This document shows positions 1 through 9,258 of a DNA stretch of 60,044 bases, one piece after another. Each line of letters starts with the position of its first letter. Position 1 is the stretch's first letter. The DNA comes from Leptolyngbya sp. FACHB-321. GTDB taxonomy: Bacteria; Cyanobacteriota; Cyanobacteriia; Leptolyngbyales; Leptolyngbyaceae. The stretch is from the NCBI RefSeq assembly GCF_014695975.1, contig NZ_JACJPI010000031.1, forward strand, positions 1-60,044. Direction: 5' to 3'. The position numbers and the translations under genes were made by a program. The notes beneath the pieces are model-generated. The model had not been told where the DNA came from. It searched no databases and was given only the letters and a program-made list of their open reading frames with translations.

Positions 1-135
1 AAGTTGAAGGAGTTCCTTAGAGAGGCTGAAGCTCGTACCGCTGCAACCTTACATCAAGCCATTGCACAAGGCTTAGGGCAGATTACCTTAGACGATGTAC
101 GCAGTTGGTTTACCCATGCCTGCTACTGTACTTGA
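1..135 (+). mobile_element. Transposase C-terminal end, probably IS630 family (partial)
   Basis: An open frame enters from the left edge and stops with TGA at 133-135, giving 44 residues. The text contains KEFLREAEARTAATL and ends DDVRSWFTHACYCT. This resembles the C-terminal tail of IS630/Tc1-type transposases of cyanobacteria, where a helix rich in R/A/T precedes a W-F-x-H-C ending. Only the tail is in the window, so completeness of the element cannot be judged, and no terminal inverted repeat could be recognised in the ~130 bp after it. The family call rests on memory of the tail and is moderate. Confidence 0.55.
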
Positions 136-263
136 TTAACCTGCTCACCGCTATAAATCTCCTCGAGCTGAGGCACCTTAAACAAAGCTGTACCCCTCAG
201 CCCGAAGGATGAATGAGTGCATTGGTAGCCTATCGCAACGTTGATGCTTGAAGGGCGAGCGCC

Positions 264-1196
264 CTACTGACCCGCATTACCCAAGCGACTTTGCGCCCGA
301 TCTCGCTCCCGATTGATTTGCCGAACCAATCCTGGCGGCAGTTGTTCTTGCTTAGTGAGCGCCTGATTAAAGTAGGCAATACTACCCCGATTGTCGCCCT
401 GACGCACAAGGATTTGCGCCTTTAGATAAAGTACATCCGGATTATTGGGTGTCACTTTAAGAGCGCTATCGACGGCAGCTAATGCCTTAGCTTGCTGGTT
501 TAAGTCCCGATAGCCCAGGGCAATGCCCCGATGAGCCAGGTAACGGGGAGTAGCGTATTTATCCAATCGGTTGATGGCATCGGTCGGGCTAGAAAACGGC
601 AAGTTGAGCGAGACAAACAAATCAATATAGCCCCGCAGCAAGTTTAACTCTGGATCGCTTGAATCAATTTTTTCAGCGTTATCCAGATACTTAAACGCCT
701 GCTGAATTTCACCCAGCGCTCGCGGTGTACCCTTGACTGTGCCGTCTTTGCTGAAGATATAAGCACTTTCTAGAAAATGCCCGACTGCCTGGTAAAGGTT
801 GCCGCGCAACGGGTCTTTGCTAACCATGTCTGCGGCAGCTTCCCGAGTCTGAGTCGCGTAGGTTTTAAACACCTCTAGCTGTGCAGACTTTTTCGCTTCA
901 TCCTTCTCACCATCCCAGTTGATATATGCCAGTGAAGCTCGGAGCGCTTGCGTCAGCGGATCTCTTGGGTCTGCTTTCTGTGCAAACGAATCAGCTTTTT
1001 TATAGTTCCCTTGCTCAAAGAGAGCTTTGAAGGCAGCTTCGGTACGATCGCCAATTTGTCTAGCATTCGTCGTCCGAAACGGATCTTTTGCCAGGGAGGG
1101 ACTCGCCCACAGGCTCAAGGAAACAAGTGTCGCACTGGCAACACGCAGCACACGGCTGGGGGTAATTTGCGAAAGGGTAGTCAACTTAACAGCCAT
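264..1196 (-). CDS. Secreted TPR-repeat protein, Sll0314/Alr1548-like
   Basis: Predicted exported protein of about 310 residues with an N-terminal signal peptide (hydrophobic stretch ending ASPSLAKDP) followed by alpha-helical TPR-like repeats. Repeats visible toward the C-terminus are the stretches starting PRYLAHRGIALGYRDL and NPDVLYLKAQILVRQGD. Length and repeat type match a family known from cyanobacterial genomes (Sll0314/Alr1548 type), whose function is unknown to me. An ATG at 1250 is also in frame, but starting there adds 18 residues before a normal-looking signal peptide and places the start only 9 bp from a 22-bp palindrome (1260-1281). The ATG at 1196 (MAVKL) is therefore preferred. 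The gene is monocistronic and diverges from the ABC ATPase. Confidence 0.75.
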   Translation of the reverse strand: MAVKLTTLSQITPSRVLRVASATLVSLSLWASPSLAKDPFRTTNARQIGDRTEAAFKALFEQGNYKKADSFAQKADPRDPLTQALRASLAYINWDGEKDEAKKSAQLEVFKTYATQTREAAADMVSKDPLRGNLYQAVGHFLESAYIFSKDGTVKGTPRALGEIQQAFKYLDNAEKIDSSDPELNLLRGYIDLFVSLNLPFSSPTDAINRLDKYATPRYLAHRGIALGYRDLNQQAKALAAVDSALKVTPNNPDVLYLKAQILVRQGDNRGSIAYFNQALTKQEQLPPGLVRQINRERDRAQSRLGNAGQ

Positions 1197-1259
1197 AACA
1201 TTCCAGTTAATCGGGTTTAAGAAAGCACGGTTCAAGAAAGCAGTAATCAAAAAACTAAT

Positions 1260-1281
1260 ACTAACTTGGAACCAAGTTAGT
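1260..1281. promoter_or_regulatory. 22-bp near-perfect palindrome, candidate operator
   Basis: The arms ACTAACTTGG and CCAAGTTAGT are exact inverted copies separated by AA. The site lies in the divergent spacer between the TPR gene and the ABC ATPase gene, about 64 bp upstream of the preferred TPR start. Size and symmetry fit a dimeric repressor site (TetR/MarR style); no regulator gene is adjacent. A function as an operator is inferred. Confidence 0.45.
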
Positions 1282-1471
1282 TAGAGTGGTAGGACAAAAC
1301 CCTGTGCCGAAGGCAGTTTCTACAGAGTAGGGACATAGCCTAAGAACCCTTTGTGCAGGTTGGGGCGGCAGTCGTTACCTGGCTCACCCAAGTAATACGC
1401 TCTGACGCTGTGGCTGCCTGCAAGTTCCGGCAATGTCTTTACGCGATCGCTCTCTTCTTTTGACGAACGGC

Positions 1472-2158
1472 ATGCTCCAGCTCAAAAACCTGACCTACCA
1501 TCCCACTGCCAGCCACACTGCTATTCTTAAAGCCATTAATTTTCAGATTGCACCGCAGCAGATGAGCCTGGTGATCGGTCCCAGTGGATCAGGCAAAAGT
1601 ACACTACTAGAAATTTTGGCTGGGCTGGCAGAAAAAACGAGCGGTGGCATCTTTTGGCGCGACCAGGAACTCATCGCACTCCAACTGCAACAACTGAGTG
1701 GTCTGGTCTTTCAGTTTCCAGAGCGCCACTTTTGTGGTGGCACTATTCTAGAAGAGCTGAGGCTGGGGCATCCAGAATTGACGAGCGATCGCATCGAGCA
1801 AGCCCTCACCGAAGTCGGACTGACCCATTTACCCCTCAGTACGTCGCCCAATGCCCTTAGTGGCGGACAGCAGCGTCGTCTTGCCTTCGCCGTGCAGCTC
1901 ATTCGCCAACCGAACCTGCTGCTGTTAGATGAACCCACCGCAGGCTTAGACTGGTCAATGCGGCAACAGTTGATTGGTCTACTGGCAAAGCTTAAAGCAC
2001 ACTGGAGCTTGCTCGTTGTCTCCCATGATGCTGGAGAGCTAGCAGATATTGCTGACCAGTGCTGGACATTGAATCATGGTGAACTAACCGCAGTGCAACC
2101 GGATGAGCTTAAAAAAACGCGCAAAAAAATTGTAGAAGCAGGAAGGGGTGAGGAATGA
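1472..2158 (+). CDS. ABC transporter ATP-binding protein (CbiO/EcfA-like)
   Basis: ATPase subunit of an ABC transporter; substrate unknown. Visible motifs in order: Walker A GPSGSGKST, an energy-coupling-factor-like Q-loop (LVFQFPERHF), signature LSGGQQRR, Walker B LLLLDEPTAGLD and switch histidine in VVSHD. About 228 residues from the ATG at 1472 (MLQLKNLTY, the usual family start); an upstream ATG at 1433 would add 13 residues. No permease or substrate-binding gene is adjacent, which is usual for scattered cyanobacterial ABC ATPases of this type. The stop overlaps an ATG (ATGA at 2155-2158) that opens the rsmG reading frame, suggesting co-transcription. Confidence 0.85.
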   Translation: MLQLKNLTYHPTASHTAILKAINFQIAPQQMSLVIGPSGSGKSTLLEILAGLAEKTSGGIFWRDQELIALQLQQLSGLVFQFPERHFCGGTILEELRLGHPELTSDRIEQALTEVGLTHLPLSTSPNALSGGQQRRLAFAVQLIRQPNLLLLDEPTAGLDWSMRQQLIGLLAKLKAHWSLLVVSHDAGELADIADQCWTLNHGELTAVQPDELKKTRKKIVEAGRGEE

Positions 2159-2190
2159 GGGATAAAGGGGTGGAGGAGCTGAACTGGGCT

Positions 2191-2245
2191 GAGGCAGAGG
2201 AGGCAGGGGAAGTAGGGGAAGAGAAAGAGGCTGCGATGCATAAGG
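2191..2245. repeat. Purine-rich GAGGCAGAGG/GGCAGGGGAA repeat before rsmG
   Basis: Degenerate tandem repeats of GGCAGRGG type lie between the ABC ATPase stop and the conserved start of RsmG. The rsmG frame is open through them, so translation from 2155 would prefix RsmG with about 63 low-complexity residues. Same repeat class as inside rsmG (2544-2632). Confidence 0.6.
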
Positions 2246-2343
2246 GGGGCGCAGAGGTAGAGACCCTCACAACATCGCCGAGGCAAAGGAAACCGCACAC
2301 TACAACCCTTACGCCTGACCTGCGATCGCCCCTGTTACCTCCA

Positions 2344-3159
2344 ATGGAGGAATGGCAATTAACGTTGCATTGGCAACCAGAAGCACATCAACAGGCGCAG
2401 TTTCAACAGCTTTATGCCCTGACGCTGGCTGGTAATCGTCAGTTTAATCTCACGCGCATTACAGAGCCAGCAGAGTTTTGGGAGAAACATCTGTGGGATT
2501 CGCTGCGAGGAGTGCAGCGTTTTTTGCACGAAGATTGGGAGTCGGGAGGCAGAAGGCAGAAGGCAGAGGGAGCGGGGGAAGCAGGGGCGGCAGAGGAGGA
2601 AGTTAAAACTCACCTCTCATCTCTCACCTCTTTCAAGGTCATCGACATTGGCACGGGTGCTGGGTTTCCAGGTTTGCCTGTGGCGATCGCTCAACCCAAT
2701 TGGACGGTCACGTTACTGGATGCAACGCGCAAAAAAATTACCTTTATTGATCAGGTGATTGCCCACATGGGACTTACCAATGCCACAACGTTAGTAGAGC
2801 GGGTCGAGCAGGTGGGACAGCAACGACTTTGGCGGCAAGCCTATGATCTGGCATTGATCCGAGCGGTGGCAGCAGCACCAGTCTGTGCAGAGTATGCGCT
2901 ACCGTTGCTAAAAGTTGGTGGCTGTGCGGTGCTCTATCGAGGACAGTGGTCAGAGGCTGAAACTACATCCCTGGAAGCGGCAGTCGCTGTTCTGGGTGGC
3001 AAGATCGATGCGATCGAAGCCTTTACAACTCCGCTAACGCAGGGCGATCGTCACTGCATCTATTTGAAAAAGATTGCACCCACTCCAAACGAATTTCCAC
3101 GGGCGATCGGCATTCCAGCGCAGAAGCCGCTTGGGTTGGAACTGGATACTGAAGCGTAA
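2344..3159 (+). CDS. rsmG: 16S rRNA (guanine(527)-N(7))-methyltransferase RsmG (GidB)
   Basis: SAM-dependent methyltransferase that makes m7G527 in 16S rRNA. Family features seen: N-terminal FNLTRITEPAEFWEKHLWDS helix, SAM-binding motif VIDIGTGAGFPGLPVAIA, VTLLDATRKKITFI, the NATTLVERVEQ loop, and ALIRAVAAAP. The frame is open from an ATG at 2155 that overlaps the ABC gene stop, but family similarity only begins at the ATG at 2344 (MEEWQLTLHWQPE); the 63 codons before it are repeat-derived. Between the substrate helix and the SAM motif there is an in-frame insertion of about 30 residues made of GGCAGAAGGCAGA-type repeats (peptide RRQKAEGAGEAG). The gene converges on the RhlE-like helicase across a strong hairpin. 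Confidence 0.9.
   Translation: MEEWQLTLHWQPEAHQQAQFQQLYALTLAGNRQFNLTRITEPAEFWEKHLWDSLRGVQRFLHEDWESGGRRQKAEGAGEAGAAEEEVKTHLSSLTSFKVIDIGTGAGFPGLPVAIAQPNWTVTLLDATRKKITFIDQVIAHMGLTNATTLVERVEQVGQQRLWRQAYDLALIRAVAAAPVCAEYALPLLKVGGCAVLYRGQWSEAETTSLEAAVAVLGGKIDAIEAFTTPLTQGDRHCIYLKKIAPTPNEFPRAIGIPAQKPLGLELDTEA
2544..2632. repeat. In-frame heptamer repeat inside rsmG
   Basis: Tandem GGCAGAR heptamers followed by degenerate GCAGGGG/GGCAGAGG copies and a pyrimidine-rich CTCACCTCTCATCTCTCACCTC stretch. Both lie within the rsmG reading frame, immediately upstream of the SAM-binding motif, and encode the peptide RQKAEG seen again in HpnB and Shc. Confidence 0.8.
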
Positions 3160-3187
3160 GGGCGATCCTTCGTAATCGCCCTTACGC
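3154..3187. terminator. Bidirectional hairpin between rsmG and helicase gene
   Basis: A perfect 13-bp inverted repeat (GCGTAAGGGCGAT / ATCGCCCTTACGC) with an 8-nt loop. The rsmG stop codon TAA lies in the left arm, and the helicase gene ends 13 bp beyond the right arm. Convergent position and perfect stem suggest a shared terminator, although neither side has a long T tract. Confidence 0.6.
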
Positions 3188-3199
3188 AATGGTGTAACT

Positions 3200-4543
3200 C
3201 TAATGTCGTCCACTAGGGCGACGGGAGACGGGCGATCGCGCACCAGGTCGTTCACCATCCACATGGCGGGCAGTACGTGGCGGAGCAACCGCTTGGGGCG
3301 ATCGAGAGGGGGCACGATCGTGACGTTTGCTGCGAGAGGCTTGTCCACGCTGTCCGTTTTGGATGGGTTCTGGTTTGGCGTGTGGGTTTGGCTCGAACCC
3401 TGGAACGATTTCTCTCGGTAAGGGCTGCTTGATGAGCCGTTCAATATCTGCCAGCAGTTTCAGTTCATCGACGCAGACCAGCGACACCGCTTCGCCTTCG
3501 GCACCCGCACGACCCGTACGACCAATGCGATGGACGTAATCTTCAGGCACGTTGGGTAGCTCAAAGTTGACAACGTGCGGAAGATCGCTGATGTCAATGC
3601 CGCGTGCCGCAATATCAGTAGCGACTAACACCTGCAAGCTACCGTCTTTGAACTTCGCCAAGGCACGGGTACGCGCTGCCTGACTTTTGTTGCCATGAAT
3701 TGCCAGCGAGGGAATGCGATCGTCCATCAACTGTTTGACTAGGCGATCAGCTCCGTGCTTGGTACGAGTAAAGACCAAAACCTGAAACCAATTGTGTTCT
3801 TTGATGAGGTGAGTTAACAGTTGACGCTTTTGCTCACGATCGACGGGATACACTTTCTGCGCGACGGTATCGGCAGTAAGGTGGCGGCGCTCTGCCTCAA
3901 TCAACGTTGGGCGATCAAGCAGGCTAGACGCAAACGCTTTAATGTCGCTGGAAAACGTTGCAGAGAACAGCAGGTTTTGCCGCTGCTTGGGCAAGAGAGC
4001 AAGAATGCGGCGAATATCGCGGATAAAGCCCATATCCAACATGCGATCGGCTTCATCCAGCACCAGAATCTCAACGCGCGATAGATCTACCGTTCCTTGC
4101 TGCACGTGATCGAGCAGCCGCCCTGGGGTCGCTACGAGAATATCAACACCACCTTTGAGGCGTTGCACCTGCGGATTCATCCCCACGCCGCCAAAGATGG
4201 TCATTGAGGTGAGCCGCACATACTTGCCGTACACGCGCACGCTTTCTTCGACCTGTGCAGCCAGTTCACGAGTGGGGGTGAGAATTAACGCTCTGATGGG
4301 CGATCGTTTCTTGGGCTGGCTGCTAGACACAGACGAACGATCGCCTTTTTCCGACAAAAGATGCAAAATTGGCAGTGTGAAACCAGCCGTCTTGCCAGTA
4401 CCCGTTTGAGCACCCGCTAGCAAATCACCACCGGATAGCACAGCCGGAATCGCTTGCAGTTGAATGGGTGTGGGTTCGGTATAACCGCGCTCTGTAACGG
4501 CGCGGAGAATGGCATCGGAAAGACCGAGATTGGAAAACGACAT
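3200..4543 (-). CDS. DEAD-box ATP-dependent RNA helicase, RhlE-like
   Basis: 447-residue RNA helicase. Motifs in order: Q motif ([14 protein letters not shown]... [10 protein letters not shown]), motif I AQTGTGKT, Ia [10 protein letters not shown], Ib [14 protein letters not shown] (VLDEADRML), [46 protein letters not shown]. The C-terminal tail after about residue 380 is basic and low-complexity ([17 protein letters not shown]), typical of RhlE-type RNA-binding tails. Likely roles are RNA unwinding in ribosome assembly or cold adaptation; the specific role is inferred from family. Cyanobacterial relatives are called CrhA/CrhR/RhlE, and the subgroup cannot be fixed by eye. Confidence 0.92.
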   Translation of the reverse strand: MSFSNLGLSDAILRAVTERGYTEPTPIQLQAIPAVLSGGDLLAGAQTGTGKTAGFTLPILHLLSEKGDRSSVSSSQPKKRSPIRALILTPTRELAAQVEESVRVYGKYVRLTSMTIFGGVGMNPQVQRLKGGVDILVATPGRLLDHVQQGTVDLSRVEILVLDEADRMLDMGFIRDIRRILALLPKQRQNLLFSATFSSDIKAFASSLLDRPTLIEAERRHLTADTVAQKVYPVDREQKRQLLTHLIKEHNWFQVLVFTRTKHGADRLVKQLMDDRIPSLAIHGNKSQAARTRALAKFKDGSLQVLVATDIAARGIDISDLPHVVNFELPNVPEDYVHRIGRTGRAGAEGEAVSLVCVDELKLLADIERLIKQPLPREIVPGFEPNPHAKPEPIQNGQRGQASRSKRHDRAPSRSPQAVAPPRTARHVDGERPGARSPVSRRPSGRH

Positions 4544-4761
4544 AAGGCTCCAGTAATAGCATCAGCCCCCGCCGTTAGCAGCGTCAGTCTTAGGCGGACG
4601 GATCAAAATTTTGAAGGGCTGAAAAGGCAGTAACGCTAGGACTGGAAGCGAATGCCACAGCTTTGCATTCTAGCAGAGTGTAGCTTTTTGTGTTGCCGAG
4701 TTGCGATCGCCCACTGCTCAGCCCTCAAACCTCTACTCCCGACACACCCCGCTTCCGACTC

Positions 4762-6300
4762 TTACTGCCTCACACGCTTCAACACCTTCAGCAACTCCTC
4801 CGTCTGCCACGGCTTCACTAAACTGTTGGCACACAGAATGCCAGATGCCGCGACCGCAGGGACACCAATTCCAGGCATGGTGCTGTCGCCAACGCGGTAT
4901 AAGTCGGGAATGGGCGTTTGGGTGCTGGGAAACATGCCCTGACCAGCCGCGATCGCAGGACCATATGTTCCCTGATGGCGGCGCAGGTAGCGGGCATGGG
5001 TAAGCGGTGTACCGATTAGTTCTAAAACGATGCGCGATCGCAGATCGGGGATGACTTTTTCTAACGCTCGAAACAAGGGTTCTGCGCGTGCTTGCTTGCG
5101 TTCTGCATAGTCACCATCTCGTTGCCAGTCGGTGTAGAGTTCTAAAGTGTATGCATGAACAACATGATGACCTGGTGGAGCGAGAGTAGCGTCCCACACA
5201 GAGGGAATAGAGATCATGCAGGTGTTGCCCGGAACGGTGATGTCCTGTTTGGCCTCGTGCAGGACAACATGATGTCCCGTGAGATGCTCCAACCCGTCAG
5301 CCCGAATGCCCAGATGCAAATGCATAAAGCTATCGACAGCGGGGGTTGCTAAGGCTGTTTGACGATAGGTTGCGGGTAAAGCGTCCGGTTTCAATAGGTG
5401 ATTGTACGTGTCCCAAATAGTGGCGTTGGAGATGATGATCGTCGCCTTCAAGATCTCACCATTTCGCAAGCGCACCCCCACCGCTTTACCAGCTTCCACC
5501 AAAATCTGCTCCACATGAGTACCGAGTCGTAACGTACCGCCCCATTGTTGCAAGCCCCGTACCAATGCCTGCACAATTGCGCCACTGCCACCGATGGGAT
5601 AATCGATCACCGATCGCGTCCGTTCGCCAAACATGAAGGCAACTTCGGGTGCGATCGTCCCCTCGGCTTTCAGACCAGAAAGCAAAAAGCATTCTAAATC
5701 AATCAAGCGTCGTAACCAGGGGTCATGCAGGTCGCGCATTAAGTCGGCAACTGAGCTTTGGACGGCACCCAGTTGGGGCAGAAGTTTGAACAAGGCAGGC
5801 AAATAGCGACCCAGAAGGACAGGCACCAAATTGAAGTCTGCCCGTAACGCCAAAGTAGGAATGCCTCGCAGCGCGTCATACAAACCCAGCAGCCGTTTTT
5901 CGAGTCGAGCTAATTCTGCTGCACCCTGCGGTGTAATTTGCGCGATCGCTTCCCGATAGCGATCGACATTGCCGTAAACCGGGAAGGTGCCTTCAGGAAA
6001 GTGGTAATGCCCCATCGGGTCGTAGGCGACCGCGGGCACCGTTTCACCTAACACATCCAACACCTGTCGTAATGGATTGAGCGAGTGGCGATCGCTCAGA
6101 CCACAGTAAAACGACGGCCCTGAATCAAACTCAAAGCCCTGTCGCGAGAAGCTATGCGCCGCGCCGCCCGGAATCGTGTGGCTCTCACAAACCACGACTC
6201 GCTTGCCGTAACGAGCCAACAGCGATCCTGCAACCAGACCACCAATGCCGCTGCCAATGACGATAACCTCATACTCGCTAGGATTAATCTGTTTCGACAT
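4762..6300 (-). CDS. CRTISO-like FAD-dependent oxidoreductase
   Basis: 512-residue flavoprotein of the carotenoid isomerase/phytoene desaturase superfamily. N-terminal dinucleotide-binding motif VIGSGIGGLVAGSLLARYGK with ESHTIPGGAAHSF; mid-region YPIGGSGAIVQALVRGLQ and IIISNATIWDTY; C-terminal GDSTMPGIGVPAVAASGI. These closely follow the CRTISO/CrtH pattern (cis-to-trans isomerisation of prolycopene, membrane-associated). Cyanobacteria also carry CrtH-like paralogues of unproven substrate, so crtH itself is possible but not claimed. Start at ATG 6300 gives the Rossmann motif at residue 11 onward, as usual. It lies on the same strand as valS, separated by a spacer with repeat GATCAGCGGTCAGCGGTCAGC. 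Confidence 0.85.
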   Translation of the reverse strand: MSKQINPSEYEVIVIGSGIGGLVAGSLLARYGKRVVVCESHTIPGGAAHSFSRQGFEFDSGPSFYCGLSDRHSLNPLRQVLDVLGETVPAVAYDPMGHYHFPEGTFPVYGNVDRYREAIAQITPQGAAELARLEKRLLGLYDALRGIPTLALRADFNLVPVLLGRYLPALFKLLPQLGAVQSSVADLMRDLHDPWLRRLIDLECFLLSGLKAEGTIAPEVAFMFGERTRSVIDYPIGGSGAIVQALVRGLQQWGGTLRLGTHVEQILVEAGKAVGVRLRNGEILKATIIISNATIWDTYNHLLKPDALPATYRQTALATPAVDSFMHLHLGIRADGLEHLTGHHVVLHEAKQDITVPGNTCMISIPSVWDATLAPPGHHVVHAYTLELYTDWQRDGDYAERKQARAEPLFRALEKVIPDLRSRIVLELIGTPLTHARYLRRHQGTYGPAIAAGQGMFPSTQTPIPDLYRVGDSTMPGIGVPAVAASGILCANSLVKPWQTEELLKVLKRVRQ

Positions 6301-6371
6301 GCTCGATTTATCCTGCTAAAAGCCGTCAAGAAACGCCTTTGGCATTGTAACGAGCTACAGAGCAAGGTGGA

Positions 6372-6397
6372 GATCAGCGGTCAGCGGTCAGCTTTTA
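6372..6397. repeat. CAGCGGTCAGCGGTCAGCTTTTA repeat (GCTGACCGCT family)
   Basis: Short direct repeat of CAGCGGT followed by CAGCTTTTAG, in the spacer between valS and the CRTISO-like gene. The same motif, in inverted pairs, delimits elements at 40007-40122 and 50321-50441. Confidence 0.5.
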
Positions 6398-6410
6398 GGC
6401 CGTTAGGAAA

Positions 6411-9185
6411 CTAGAGTTTGCCAAGCCGATCGCGCAAAATTTCCGCTTGCTTCTCGGCTTCTGCCAGGGTTGCCCGTGCGCCTTCGACGACATCCGCAGG
6501 GGCTTTATTGACGAAGCCAGGATTGCCGAGACGACCAGACAAGGACTGGATTTCAGCCTCCACCCGTTTGAGATCACGTTCGATCTTGGTACGCTGTGCC
6601 CCCAGATCAACGACACCTGCTAGCGGAATCACGACCTGTACAGTACCGACTACGCCTGCGATCGCCTGGGATGCATCGGTGTCTACCTGCGCTGCATCAT
6701 TAATAGTCGTAATGGTCAGGGTTTCCACTTTCGCCAGTTCTTTGATGTAAGCCTGTCCAGCGGTGAGGATTTGCTGTTCGCGATCGCTCTCCGTCTGCAA
6801 AATGGCGGTGACTTTCACCGCTGGCTTAATTTCGGCATCGGCACGTAAATTGCGAATGGTGCGAATGGTGCCGATGAGTAAGTCAAACTGCTGTTCTAAG
6901 GCGGAATCAATCAGGCTGGCATCCACCTCAGGATATGGTTGCAGCGCCAGGTAGCGATCGTCGCCTGCTTGCGTCAACGTGTGCCAGATCTCCTCAGTGA
7001 TGTGTGGCGTGAAGGGATGCAGCAGCTTGAGAATGCCTTCCAAAACAAAGACCAGCACGTTTTGAGCCGTGCGCTTCGACTCAGCATCATCGCCTAGTAG
7101 CCGTGGTTTGACCAGTTCAATATACCAATCGCAGAAGTCGCCCCAGATGAATTCATAGAGACCTTTGGCGGCTTCGCCTAACCCGAAATTGTCGATTTGG
7201 TCGCGGGTTTGCTGCGTGACCTGGTGGAAGCGAGAGAGAATCCAGCGATCGGCGAGTTCGAGGGAGTGGGGAGTGGGGAGTGGGGAGTGGGGGGTAGACA
7301 ACTGCAACTCCCGACTCCCGATTCCCGACTCCCCACTCCCCAGATTCATCAACACAAAGCGAGAGGCGTTCCACAGCTTATTAGTAAAGTTGCGGGACGC
7401 TTCCACAGTGGCGGATTCATCAGTTTTGCGGTTGTACTCCAGGCGGATATCCTGTCCGGCTCCGGCTACTTCGCGGATCAGCGTATAGCGGAGGGCATCG
7501 GTGCCGTATTTGTTGATTAACAACAGCGGGTCGATGCCGTTGTTGGACGATTTGGACATCTTTTTGTTGTTTTCGTCCCGCACCAAGCCGTGAATGTAAA
7601 CGGTCTGGAAGGGCATCTGCCCAGTAAAGTGCCCTGCCATCATGGTCATGCGGGCAACCCAGAAGAAGATGATGTCGAAGCCCGTCACCAACGTTGTAGT
7701 GGGATAGTAACGCGCCAGATCTGCTGTTTGTTCGGGCCAGCCTAGCGTCGAAAAGGGCCACAGCCCTGATGAGAACCAGGTATCGAGCACATCGGGATCT
7801 TGCACCAACTGCACGTCAGCTCCAAACTGAGCGATCGCTTTCTCTTGTGCCTCCGCTTCATTCTTCGCCACTACAAAGGGCGTATCGTCTGTGATTTCGC
7901 CGCCTGTTTCGTTGACAGCATACCAGGCAGGAATTTGATGCCCCCACCAGAGTTGACGCGAAATGCACCAATCCCTCAAGCTGACGAGCCAATCGCGATA
8001 GACTTTCGTCCAGCGATCGGGCACAAAGGCAGGCGAATGCTGCTGATCCAGAAACTCCAGCGTCTGGTCTGCCATCGGTCGAATTTTGACGAACCATTGA
8101 GTGGAGAGCAGCGGTTCGACGGGCACTTTACCGCGATCGCTGTAGGGCACCGTATGCTTGTAGTCCTCGATCTTGACCAGAAAGCCTTCTGCTTCTAGCT
8201 GCGCGACCACATTCTTCCGGGCTACAAAGCGATCTTGCCCCTGAAAAGCGCCTGCATTCTCATTCAGAGAACCGTCTTTGTTCATGATGTTGATGAAGGG
8301 CAGATTGTGGCGTTTGCCCATCTCAAAGTCATTCGGATCGTGGGCAGGGGTAACTTTAACGCAACCTGTCCCAAAGGTGGAATCTACATACTCGTCCGCA
8401 ATGATGGGGATTTGCCGACCCACGAGAGGTAGCGTCAGGGTTTTGCCAACAAAGGCTTTATAGCGATCGTCGTTGGGATTCACCGCAACGGCTGTATCGC
8501 CCAGCATTGTCTCTGGTCGTGTGGTTGCCACTTCCACAAAGCCAGAGCCATCGGTGAGCGGATAGCGGAAGTGCCACAGATGCCCGTTTACTTCCCGATT
8601 CTCAACTTCAAGGTCAGACACGGCAGACTGGGTGGCAGGGCACCAGTTGACGAGATATTTGCCACGATAAATTAGCGCTTCGTCATAGAGTTTGACAAAC
8701 GCCTCTAGCACTGCCTCAGATAGCCCTTCATCCAGAGTGAATCGCTCTCGCGACCAGTCCACCGAAAGCCCTAACCGTCGTAGTTGACCCACGATCGTGC
8801 CACCCGATTCTTCTTTCCATGCCCAGGCACGTTCTAAATACGCTTCTCGCCCCACATCCTGACGCTTCTTCTTCTGCGCCTTTAGTTCTTTATCGAGAAT
8901 CGCGCTGACTGCAATACTGGCATGGTCGGTGCCCGGTAACCAGAGGGTGTTGCGCCCTAGCATTCGGTGATAGCGCACCAAGACATCAATTAAGGAATGC
9001 TCAAAAGCGTGCCCCATGTGTAAACTGCCCGTCACGTTGGGCGGCGGAATTACAACGCAGTAGGGTTCACCGGGATGGTTGGGGTCGGCTTTAAATACGT
9101 CGTTGGCTTCCCATAATTGCTGCCACTTGGCTTCGGCGGTTGCGGGATCGTACTGGCTGGGCAAATTGGGGGTTGCGGCGGTCAT
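6411..9185 (-). CDS. valS: Valyl-tRNA synthetase
   Basis: Class I aminoacyl-tRNA synthetase charging tRNA-Val, 924 residues. The HIGH motif is [17 protein letters not shown] near residue 50 and KMSKS is [13 protein letters not shown] near residue 545. The editing (CP1) domain lies between them, with [17 protein letters not shown]. The C-terminal end is the expected coiled-coil tRNA-binding arm ([18 protein letters not shown] ... [14 protein letters not shown]). An in-frame insertion of about 28 residues at roughly residues 614-642, between the catalytic core and the anticodon-binding domain, is made of GGGGAGT/ACTCCCC heptamers and reads ...[12 protein letters not shown]... The rest is conserved, so the enzyme is probably functional. 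Confidence 0.96.
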   Translation of the reverse strand: MTAATPNLPSQYDPATAEAKWQQLWEANDVFKADPNHPGEPYCVVIPPPNVTGSLHMGHAFEHSLIDVLVRYHRMLGRNTLWLPGTDHASIAVSAILDKELKAQKKKRQDVGREAYLERAWAWKEESGGTIVGQLRRLGLSVDWSRERFTLDEGLSEAVLEAFVKLYDEALIYRGKYLVNWCPATQSAVSDLEVENREVNGHLWHFRYPLTDGSGFVEVATTRPETMLGDTAVAVNPNDDRYKAFVGKTLTLPLVGRQIPIIADEYVDSTFGTGCVKVTPAHDPNDFEMGKRHNLPFINIMNKDGSLNENAGAFQGQDRFVARKNVVAQLEAEGFLVKIEDYKHTVPYSDRGKVPVEPLLSTQWFVKIRPMADQTLEFLDQQHSPAFVPDRWTKVYRDWLVSLRDWCISRQLWWGHQIPAWYAVNETGGEITDDTPFVVAKNEAEAQEKAIAQFGADVQLVQDPDVLDTWFSSGLWPFSTLGWPEQTADLARYYPTTTLVTGFDIIFFWVARMTMMAGHFTGQMPFQTVYIHGLVRDENNKKMSKSSNNGIDPLLLINKYGTDALRYTLIREVAGAGQDIRLEYNRKTDESATVEASRNFTNKLWNASRFVLMNLGSGESGIGSRELQLSTPHSPLPTPHSLELADRWILSRFHQVTQQTRDQIDNFGLGEAAKGLYEFIWGDFCDWYIELVKPRLLGDDAESKRTAQNVLVFVLEGILKLLHPFTPHITEEIWHTLTQAGDDRYLALQPYPEVDASLIDSALEQQFDLLIGTIRTIRNLRADAEIKPAVKVTAILQTESDREQQILTAGQAYIKELAKVETLTITTINDAAQVDTDASQAIAGVVGTVQVVIPLAGVVDLGAQRTKIERDLKRVEAEIQSLSGRLGNPGFVNKAPADVVEGARATLAEAEKQAEILRDRLGKL
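7262..7342. repeat. In-frame inverted heptamer repeats inside valS
   Basis: The left half is tandem GGGGAGT copies, the right half ACTCCCC/ACTCCCG copies, so the block can form a hairpin. All 81 bp are read through in frame by valS on the minus strand. A heptamer cycles through all three frames and here contains no stop codon on either strand. Confidence 0.85.
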
Positions 9186-9258
9186 GGGAGCAGCTACGTG
9201 TATTTAACTTTGATACATTCTGCCACGATGCGCGGTTAGGATGTGCCCCTTGGTAGCG

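Noticed and set aside
948-1284. Plus-strand open frames opposite the TPR gene
   Set aside because: They run antisense within the signal peptide and first repeats of a well-supported gene and have no protein-like features.
3034-3444. Minus-strand 136-residue frame at the rsmG/helicase junction
   Set aside because: Overlaps the ends of two conserved genes and the terminator hairpin; shadow frame.
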